NCBI GenBank assembly: GCA_005877615.1
Contig: VBOD01000115.1
Span: forward strand, 1 to 38,277
DNA from: Nitrospirota bacterium
Lineage (GTDB): Bacteria > Nitrospirota > Nitrospiria > Nitrospirales > NS-4
Length of the DNA: 38,277 nucleotides
Direction: 5' to 3'
Shown here: piece by piece, positions 32,005 to 38,277 of the stretch
How the letters are laid out: each line of letters starts with the position of its first letter
How positions within the stretch are numbered: position 1 is the stretch's first letter
Translations under genes and position numbers: made by a program
The notes under the pieces: generated by a model
What the model was told of the DNA's origin: nothing
The model's database searches: none
The model's input: only the letters and a program-made list of their open reading frames with translations

Positions 32005-32033
32005 TTGCTTCAGTCCAGTCCGCTCGCTATGCT
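32005..32033 (+). promoter_or_regulatory. Promoter of the small lipoprotein gene
   Basis: TTGCTT (32005-32010) and TATGCT (32028-32033) are exactly 17 bases apart. The ATG at 32040 is 7 bases past the -10 box and has no Shine-Dalgarno, so a leaderless mRNA is predicted. Confidence 0.6.
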
Positions 32034-32039
32034 GCCGCC

Positions 32040-32363
32040 ATGAGGTCCATGGCGCTCCTGCTGGCCTGCCTCGTGCTGGCATCCTGCGCGACCGCGCCGG
32101 CCTACGACGAGAGCTGGACCTGGGACTCGCCGGTGTTCGACGAGCAGGCGGTCCTGGGGCAGGCCGGCCTGCTGTCGTCGCAGCAGGACGCTCTTTTCAC
32201 GTCGATCTGGACGCTGGGCGGCGGCGCGCTGCGACGCCGGCAGGAGTATCAGCTGCGGACGCAGCACGAACTGTGGGTGCGCCGGCAGGTGGAACTGAAG
32301 CGGCTGAACGTCGAGGAAGCCCACGCACGGATCCGGGATTACACGCCCTCCAAAGAGCACTGA
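32040..32363 (+). CDS. Small lipoprotein of unknown function
   Basis: The 107-residue protein has a lipoprotein signal with lipobox LVLASC (C16). A tryptophan-rich segment follows (YDESWTWDSPVFDEQ), then a helical, arginine-rich C-terminal half (ALRRRQEYQLRTQHELWVRR, then ELKRLNVEEAHARIRD). It should be anchored to a membrane face in the envelope. The helical half could form a coiled coil. No family is recognised. It stands alone between putA and the AdoMet-decarboxylase-like gene, with its own promoter. Confidence 0.8.
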   Translation: MRSMALLLACLVLASCATAPAYDESWTWDSPVFDEQAVLGQAGLLSSQQDALFTSIWTLGGGALRRRQEYQLRTQHELWVRRQVELKRLNVEEAHARIRDYTPSKEH

Positions 32364-32402
32364 CCGGGAGCGAAAAAATTTCGAGTGGGGCGAAAAAAAA
32401 TA

Positions 32403-32430
32403 TTGCGTGTGGAAAATACTGTGCTATAGT
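32403..32430 (+). promoter_or_regulatory. Promoter of the speD-like gene and its leader ORF
   Basis: TTGCGT (32403-32408) and TATAGT (32425-32430) are 16 bases apart, and the -10 box has an upstream TGC (extended -10). A-rich tracts (32371-32376 and 32393-32400) lie upstream like an UP element. The start would be near 32437, about 70 bases before the speD-like ATG. Confidence 0.75.
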
Positions 32431-32438
32431 GCGACACC

Positions 32439-32510
32439 ATGATGCGAGTTCAGCGTAGCCAGATACCCTCACAACCATCACAGCAACCAGGAGGTGCTCC
32501 GTATCGATGA
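32439..32510 (+). CDS. Possible 23-codon leader ORF overlapping the speD-like start
   Basis: ATG ATG at 32439 lies 2 to 3 bases after the predicted transcription start and opens a frame of 23 codons. Its TGA (32508-32510) overlaps the speD-like ATG (32507-32509) as ATGA. The peptide is rich in Q, P and S and has two or three arginines. The overlap and near-leaderless start suggest a regulatory leader peptide or translational coupling. A chance ORF of this length is quite possible. Confidence 0.4.
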   Translation: MMRVQRSQIPSQPSQQPGGAPYR

Positions 32511-32950
32511 ACGCATTAGACAACGCTGAAGGTGCCGTCTTACCAACGATGGCCCCAACCTCCGCTCCCGTAGAATCACCGGAGGAGTTGATCAGGGAGG
32601 GGAAAGCTTGGGGCCTCTCCACTGCAGTTGATCTTCTCGACTGTAGGCCTGAAGCCATCCGGGACCGAGACCACATCAAGGCCTACGTCATCGCGCTTTG
32701 TAAACTGATCGGGATGAAACGTTTCGGGGAGTGCCAGATCGTCCATTTCGGTAAGGGACGGGTGGCAGGCTACTCGATGCTCCAGCTCATCGAGACGTCC
32801 CTGATCAGCGGGCACTTCGCCAACGACACGAATCGGGCGTACCTCGACATCTTCAGCTGCAAGGGCTACGACCCGGTGGTGGTGGAGGAGTTCTCCCGGA
32901 AGTTCTTCGGAGCGCGCAACAGCGCCGCTGCCGTCACCGTGCGCTACTGA
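32507..32950 (+). CDS. S-adenosylmethionine decarboxylase-like pyruvoyl enzyme
   Basis: The 147-residue protein matches the short bacterial AdoMet decarboxylase (SpeD/SpeH) class. Residues S98, H103 and C118 lie at the same spacing (+5, +20) as the cleavage serine, processing histidine and catalytic cysteine of that family (S63, H68, C83 in the Thermotoga enzyme). The context is LIETSLISGHFAND and AYLDIFSCKGYDP. The residue before the cleavage serine is threonine, not the usual glutamate (ESH becomes TSL). Family members make decarboxylated AdoMet for spermidine; some homologues have become arginine or ornithine decarboxylases, so the substrate is open. AGGAGGT lies ten bases upstream of the ATG. 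No spermidine synthase is nearby. Confidence 0.8.
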   Translation: MNALDNAEGAVLPTMAPTSAPVESPEELIREGKAWGLSTAVDLLDCRPEAIRDRDHIKAYVIALCKLIGMKRFGECQIVHFGKGRVAGYSMLQLIETSLISGHFANDTNRAYLDIFSCKGYDPVVVEEFSRKFFGARNSAAAVTVRY

Positions 32951-32967
32951 GCGCAACTGGCCGGGAC

Positions 32968-32985
32968 CGAGCCGGGGCCGGCTCG
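32968..32985. terminator. GC-rich palindrome between convergent genes
   Basis: CGAGCCGG (32968-32975) and CCGGCTCG (32978-32985) form an 8-base perfect inverted repeat between the convergent speD-like and LOG-family genes. There is no T-run on either strand, so termination activity is uncertain. Confidence 0.4.
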
Positions 32986-32991
32986 AGCCCG

Positions 32992-34023
32992 TCAGGTTGG
33001 CAGCGAATTCACGACATCAATCAGCTGGCGGAGGCCTCCCGCGCTTCGCCAGTTATAGGGCACGACCAGCCGCGGAAGCGACAGGACCTCCGGTTCATCG
33101 GCTTCCTCCGGGAGGGCTGCCCGCTGCTCGATCTTGCCTTCCTGGCACAGGTGGGCAAACCGCACGTTGAGGTCGTCCACTTGCCCGGCTGTCAAAGGAC
33201 GCTGCAGCCGCAGCGCCAGCCGCCCTTTCACGAACCGGCTGGAATGGTAGTTCCGATAGAAGCCCTCGATCTCGGCCACAGCGTCCTCGGCCGAGTGGAC
33301 CACTCGGAAGAGCCCGAGATCCTCCGGGGCGATCAGCCGGGCCGCCAGCATGTTTTCCCGCACGAACTGTTCCCATCGCTGCCAGTAGGTCCCTCCCGGT
33401 AGATCCACCAGCACGATCGGATGCGGGTTGTTCTTGCCCGTCTGCAAGAGTGTGAGGAACTCGAACGTTTCGTCCTGTGTGCCGTACCCGCCGGGGAACA
33501 CCGCGCACGCGTGGGACTCCCGCGCAAAGAACAGCTTGCGGGTGAAGAAATACTTGAAGTGGATGAGCTTGGGGTCGTCCACGATCGCCGGGTTGGGCTC
33601 CTGCTCGAACGGGAGGAGGATGTTCACGCCGAAGCTGTTCTCCCGCCCGGCCCCCTCGTTCGCCGCCCGCATGATCCCCTCTCCCGCCCCCGTGATGACC
33701 ATGAACTCGCGTTCGGCCAGGAGGCGGGAGAAGCGCCGGGCCAGGCCATAAAGGGGGTTCTCCGACGGCATCCGCGCGGATCCGAAGATGGCGACCTTCC
33801 GCCGATGCCGGTACTGTCTGAAGAGCCGGAAGGCATAGCGCATCTCCCGAAGGCTGCGGTGAAGAATCTTGAGGTCCAACATGTCCAGACGCTGCCCCTG
33901 CAGCCGAATGACAGAACCCAGCAGGTCTTTGAGAAGTGCCGCCTGCGGGTCCGTCGCTGGCAACGCCAGCAGCTCCTCGAGCTGTTGGCGCAGACGGTCC
34001 TCAGGAACCGGAGATGTGGCCAT
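32992..34023 (-). CDS. LOG-family (TIGR00730-type) nucleoside-monophosphate phosphoribohydrolase-like protein
   Basis: The 343-residue protein contains the LOG/lysine-decarboxylase-like Rossmann domain at about 75-265: VAIFGSARMP (78-87), VITGAGEGIMRAANEGAG (109-126) and the signature PGGYGTQDETFEF (177-189). Proteins with this signature hydrolyse nucleoside 5'-monophosphates such as cytokinin nucleotides or AMP, despite the old lysine decarboxylase name. The N-terminal 75 residues and C-terminal 75 residues are extensions beyond the minimal LOG fold. A GGAAGGG ribosome-binding site precedes the ATG. It is 24 bases downstream of the lipoprotein gene at 34048-34680. Confidence 0.9.
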   Translation of the reverse strand: MATSPVPEDRLRQQLEELLALPATDPQAALLKDLLGSVIRLQGQRLDMLDLKILHRSLREMRYAFRLFRQYRHRRKVAIFGSARMPSENPLYGLARRFSRLLAEREFMVITGAGEGIMRAANEGAGRENSFGVNILLPFEQEPNPAIVDDPKLIHFKYFFTRKLFFARESHACAVFPGGYGTQDETFEFLTLLQTGKNNPHPIVLVDLPGGTYWQRWEQFVRENMLAARLIAPEDLGLFRVVHSAEDAVAEIEGFYRNYHSSRFVKGRLALRLQRPLTAGQVDDLNVRFAHLCQEGKIEQRAALPEEADEPEVLSLPRLVVPYNWRSAGGLRQLIDVVNSLPT

Positions 34024-34047
34024 CGTCGCTGCCCTTCCTACAGGCCC

Positions 34048-34680
34048 TTACTTCTTCGGCTTGAGCGCCCGGTCCGCCACGACCACGTCGGCCAGGAACC
34101 GCGAGAGGGTCTGGCCCAACGCCTCGCTGTTGAGCTTTTCCAGATCTTTGAGATCGAAGAAGACCACCGTCAGGGTCCCCTCGCCGACCACTGTTGTGCG
34201 GACTATGCTGCCGTCGCCCACGTTGGCGGCCTTGAGCACCAGCCGGTTCTTGGCTGCCAGTTCGGTCCTGGCAAACCGAGTCACGGCCTCGCTCCAGTAC
34301 GACTCGATCTGGCCGGACAACACCACATCGGCCGAGCCGGGGGCGACCGCCTGCCCCGGCTCCAGGCGCGTGACCTGAAAGCCCGCGCGCTTCAGGTACG
34401 CCAGCACGAAGTTCGTGACCTGATCGGCCGCCGACCCGCCGGCCGGCACCAACGTGTCCACTGTCGATTCCACGTAATGCTGGTAGCGTCCGACCTTGGT
34501 CTTGTCGCTCCGCACGTCCTCAAACGGGATCACCGCCACCCGCAACGGAGCGGTCACCTTTTCGGGAGCGGGCGCGGCATCCAGGTTGACCGCGAGCGGA
34601 ATTGTCTGACCGGGGCCCCCGCACCCCCCTACTACAAGCGCCAGCATCGTCGCCACCACCGACCACGCAATGTGTTTCAC
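34048..34680 (-). CDS. Lipoprotein, YajG-like or unknown
   Basis: The 210-residue protein has a lipoprotein signal with lipobox VVGGC (C20). An alpha/beta domain follows with APLRVAVIPFEDVRSDKTKVG (split about 44-64), VVLSGQIESYWSE and a conserved-looking TVVFFDLKDLEKLNSEALG stretch. The pattern of an opening strand, PFEDVR and a later GQIE strand resembles YajG-type lipoproteins that bind or assemble envelope components, but the match is weak. A GGAGG ribosome-binding site lies upstream. It probably forms an operon with the LOG-family gene. Confidence 0.75.
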   Translation of the reverse strand: MKHIAWSVVATMLALVVGGCGGPGQTIPLAVNLDAAPAPEKVTAPLRVAVIPFEDVRSDKTKVGRYQHYVESTVDTLVPAGGSAADQVTNFVLAYLKRAGFQVTRLEPGQAVAPGSADVVLSGQIESYWSEAVTRFARTELAAKNRLVLKAANVGDGSIVRTTVVGEGTLTVVFFDLKDLEKLNSEALGQTLSRFLADVVVADRALKPKK

Positions 34681-34782
34681 TGTCCTGCCTCCTTCCCCTG
34701 AGATTCATGCATGCAAACAGTTCGACCGATGGGTCGAGCTTAGCCGATCAAGAAAGAGCCGCGCAAGCACAGGAATGGAAAC

Positions 34783-36108
34783 TTAGACCCGCTTTTTGAG
34801 GCTCAGCATGTACGCCGTGAGGTCGTTGAGTTCCTGCTCGTTCAGTGGGAACTTGGGCATGATCGATCCTGGTGAGGTGGACTGAGGATCGCGGAAGTGC
34901 TTGATCAGCCAGTCACGGTCGCGCTGGTCCCCGACGTAGGAGAGGTCAGGCCCCACCGCACCACCCTCGCCGTGGATCCGATGGCATCCCATGCACCCGA
35001 ACCGCTCATAGAGGGCCCTCCCCGATACGACTGCGGGATCGGTCCGCTTCATCGCCTGCAGATCGCGCACGGACAGCCCGATCAGGACAAAGACACCGAC
35101 CAGGAACACCGTCCCCACGCCGATCACGAGCGGCCGGGACGCGGGCTCCCGCTCGTGATGAGGGTCCAGGAACGGCAGCGCCAGCAGCAGGGCGATGAAG
35201 GCGCCGGGGAGCACCCACGTGGCGATCGGCCCCAAGACAGGCCCCTCCATGTACTTGAGGAATTGGTAGTAGAACAGAAAGTACCATTCCGGCACGGGGA
35301 TGAAATTATGGTCCGACGGATTCACCTTGTCCGCCAGGGGAAAGGGCACGAGCAGCGCCAGTAGGACGACCACCAGGAAGACGCCGAGCATGACCACCGC
35401 GTCCATGAAGACCTGGCGGGGATAGAACGCTTCGCGGCGCTGGGCCGCACGTTCCTTGCTCCAGGGCCCGGCCGGACCCACGCGCCGCAGGATGAACATG
35501 TGCAGCGCGATCAGCATCATGATGGCGGCCGGCAAAAACAGGATGTGGACCGCGAAGAAGCGCGACAGGGTCAGGGCGCCCAGCGTGTCGCCCCCGCGCA
35601 TGACCTTGACCAGGAAGGTGCCGACGAACGGGACACTGCCGACCATGTTGATCCCCACCTGGGTAGCCCAGTACGCGTTCTGGTCCCAGGGGAGCAGGTA
35701 GCCGGTGAAGGCGAACCCCATCGTGAGCAGGAGCAGCAGGACGCCGACCATCCACATCAGCTCGCGGGGCGGCTTGTACGCGCCGTACAGGAAGACCTGG
35801 AGCATGTGCAGGCCGATGGCCACCACCATCGCGGAGGCGCCCCAGTGATGGAGGCCCCGCACGAACGGGCCGAACAGCACCTGCGTTTCGATGTAGCGGA
35901 TGCTGTCGTACGCGTGGTCGGGCGTCGGCGCGTAGTAGACCGCCAGAAACATCCCCGTGATCGCCTGGAGGAAGAAGAGGAAGAGCGTGGCCGAGCCGAA
36001 GACGTAGATCCAGGAGGCGCCCCCGGGGATCGGCTCGTCGAGCAAAGTCTCCTTGACGGGCTCCAGTTTGAGCCGGCTATCCAGCCAGGCGTAGAGGCGG
36101 GAGAGCAT
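34783..36108 (-). CDS. Cytochrome b with fused C-terminal cytochrome c domain
   Basis: The 441-residue membrane protein combines a cytochrome b (about 1-310) and a cytochrome c domain (about 350-441). Haem b ligands are H87 and H101 (spacing 14) and H188 and H203 (spacing 15, as in cytochrome b6). The quinol site motif PVPEWYFLF is at 272-280. The fused domain carries FGCMGCHRIHG (C372, C375, H376) and a likely axial Met in SIMPKF (M417). It is the quinol-oxidising core of a Rieske/cytochrome b complex in the inner membrane, passing electrons to the periplasmic haem c. It follows the Rieske gene by 2 bases. Confidence 0.95.
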   Translation of the reverse strand: MLSRLYAWLDSRLKLEPVKETLLDEPIPGGASWIYVFGSATLFLFFLQAITGMFLAVYYAPTPDHAYDSIRYIETQVLFGPFVRGLHHWGASAMVVAIGLHMLQVFLYGAYKPPRELMWMVGVLLLLLTMGFAFTGYLLPWDQNAYWATQVGINMVGSVPFVGTFLVKVMRGGDTLGALTLSRFFAVHILFLPAAIMMLIALHMFILRRVGPAGPWSKERAAQRREAFYPRQVFMDAVVMLGVFLVVVLLALLVPFPLADKVNPSDHNFIPVPEWYFLFYYQFLKYMEGPVLGPIATWVLPGAFIALLLALPFLDPHHEREPASRPLVIGVGTVFLVGVFVLIGLSVRDLQAMKRTDPAVVSGRALYERFGCMGCHRIHGEGGAVGPDLSYVGDQRDRDWLIKHFRDPQSTSPGSIMPKFPLNEQELNDLTAYMLSLKKRV

Positions 36109-36110
36109 GG

Positions 36111-36638
36111 CTAGATTTCAATCTGCTGCTTGGTGCCGGACTTAAATTCCTTGTACTGCACCAGCAGATGTCCGTTTTCGATCTTGACCGGTAGGCGGTC
36201 CAGCGACCGGGGCGCCGGCCCCCCGACGACCTTCCCATTAAGGTCGAACACGCTCCCATGGCACGGACATTTGAACTCTTTCTCACCAGCATCCCACCGA
36301 TAGCCGCAGCCGAGATGCGTGCAGATGGGGGAGTAGACCGTGACCTCGTTCGTCGCCAGGCGCAGCGCCCAGATGCCCTTCACGGCCGCCACTTCCATGT
36401 AGCCGTCGGTGATCGTCATGACCAGGTCGCGCTGGGTCGGCTCGCCGACGGGAAGGTCGTCCATCGGGCCGGCGTCCACCCACCTGAGCTCGCGCCGCTT
36501 GAGCGCGGGTGAGGCCACGTAGCCGGCCAACGGCACCGCCAGGCTGATGCCGATCAGGCCGGCCGCCGCGACGATCAGCCACGTCAAGAAGCTCCGCCGC
36601 GAACCGGAAGGTGTGTTGGTGCGCTTATTCTTCATCAT
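36111..36638 (-). CDS. Rieske iron-sulfur protein
   Basis: The 175-residue protein has a twin-arginine signal (GSRRSFLTW, about 12-20) with one membrane helix (about 18-40). The Rieske domain has CTHLGC (C106, H108; C111) and CPCHGS (C124, H127; C126), the full set of cluster ligands and disulfide cysteines, followed by GGPAPRSLDRLPV. It passes electrons from quinol to the c-type haem of the complex with its downstream neighbour, the cytochrome b-c gene. Its start overlaps the end of the zinc-ribbon protein gene by 14 bases, so the three genes form one operon. Confidence 0.96.
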   Translation of the reverse strand: MMKNKRTNTPSGSRRSFLTWLIVAAAGLIGISLAVPLAGYVASPALKRRELRWVDAGPMDDLPVGEPTQRDLVMTITDGYMEVAAVKGIWALRLATNEVTVYSPICTHLGCGYRWDAGEKEFKCPCHGSVFDLNGKVVGGPAPRSLDRLPVKIENGHLLVQYKEFKSGTKQQIEI

Positions 36639-37062
36639 CAGGCGTGGGGCGGCCGACGGGGCCGCCCAGGCGGGCCCGCCGGGCCAATAGCCAGGCGAAG
36701 ACCAGGGTGCCGAACGGGAAGGTCAAGACCGCGCCCACCATCCAGCGGTTAGCCTCGGCGAAGATGGTCGCCGTCTTGTAGATGAGCAGCAACAGGAAGG
36801 CGTCGGCGATGAGCCCGGTGACGAGCAGGCTCATCGAGACGGTGGGCAGGAACTGGTTGCCGCGCGTCGTTGCGAAAGAGACGATCAGCGAGGCGCCAAA
36901 CATCAGGGCGGTGAAGAGGGCCATGGACTGCAAGTTTTCCGCGTACCGCAGCGCGAGGGCGGAGGCCGGCCCGGTGACTCCGCCCGCTGCGATGTTCCAT
37001 CCGCATTCCGGGCAGACTGGATCATCCGAGGCAATGAGACGGCACTTGGGGCATATCCGCAT
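36625..37062 (-). CDS. Zinc-ribbon membrane protein upstream of the Rieske gene
   Basis: From the ATG at 37062 (145 residues) the protein starts with a zinc ribbon, MRICPKC then VCPECGW (C4, C7, C17, C20). A hydrophobic body with about four membrane helices follows (about 44-130), then a basic, proline- and acid-tipped C-terminus. A TATAAT sits 11 bases upstream (37078-37073, minus) and AGGT is 6 bases before the ATG; the ATG at 37074 overlaps the -10 box and is less likely. Its 3' end overlaps the Rieske start, which suggests a role in making or regulating the Rieske/cytochrome b complex. The family is not recognised. Confidence 0.75.
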   Translation of the reverse strand: MRICPKCRLIASDDPVCPECGWNIAAGGVTGPASALALRYAENLQSMALFTALMFGASLIVSFATTRGNQFLPTVSMSLLVTGLIADAFLLLLIYKTATIFAEANRWMVGAVLTFPFGTLVFAWLLARRARLGGPVGRPTPDDEE

Positions 37063-37142
37063 GGCGACCTGCATTATAGCGTACTTCGTTGATCCCACCG
37101 ACCGGAAGGTGTACCCTAAAGGACGCTCAATGAGGTCGCGGC

Positions 37143-38277
<1,135 letters not shown>

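Overview
The window is a GC-rich, gene-dense bacterial chromosome segment of 38,277 bases with almost no non-coding space. No intergenic gap exceeds about 210 bases. The organism has an outer membrane (MlaA, several lipoproteins, many exported proteins), a Rieske/cytochrome b complex whose cytochrome b carries a fused haem c domain, and a TatA-like protein. The gene mix and protein style suggest Nitrospirota (Nitrospira-like). That is an inference; NC10 or another deep Gram-negative lineage is not excluded.

Left end (1-1519): the 3' end of a SpoIID/LytB-domain gene, then queA. Positions 1520-5946 hold the most unusual region. A 52-bp sequence is present twice with no mismatch (1520-1571 and 5895-5946). 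It is the last 17 codons plus the stop codon of mlaA. Between the copies lie about 4.3 kb of lower-GC DNA with five minus-strand genes, all exported or membrane-anchored: a 46-residue membrane protein, two small exported proteins, a DUF3365-type haem c protein, and a trypsin-like protease fused to a formylglycine-generating-enzyme (FGE) domain. This looks like a recent insertion between the once-convergent queA and mlaA.

Middle (5895-28260): mlaA, an amino-acid permease with a class I glutamine amidotransferase-like hydrolase, a methyltransferase pair, an M24 peptidase, and a TatA-like/HEAT-lipoprotein/HAD operon. These are followed by dinB, an indoleamine 2,3-dioxygenase-like gene, and the tig-clpP-clpX-mtgA cluster headed by tRNA-Leu. 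A DsbA-like operon follows, then a seven-bladed propeller protein, a membrane nucleotide cyclase with a degenerate HD-GYP domain, an XRE-type regulator with a candidate small RNA or attenuator upstream, and tRNA-Lys and tRNA-Arg.

Right end (28261-38277): a protein of unknown function, putA, a small lipoprotein, an AdoMet-decarboxylase-like gene behind a consensus promoter and a possible leader ORF, a LOG-family protein, and a lipoprotein. Last come the zinc-ribbon membrane protein/Rieske/cytochrome b-c operon and a divergent GAF-HD protein cut by the window end.

Several genes have a -10 hexamer so close to the start codon that the mRNA would be leaderless or nearly so. Proline oxidation by PutA could feed electrons to the quinone pool served by the Rieske/cytochrome b complex. 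The Rieske protein has a twin-arginine signal, which fits the presence of a TatA-like protein.
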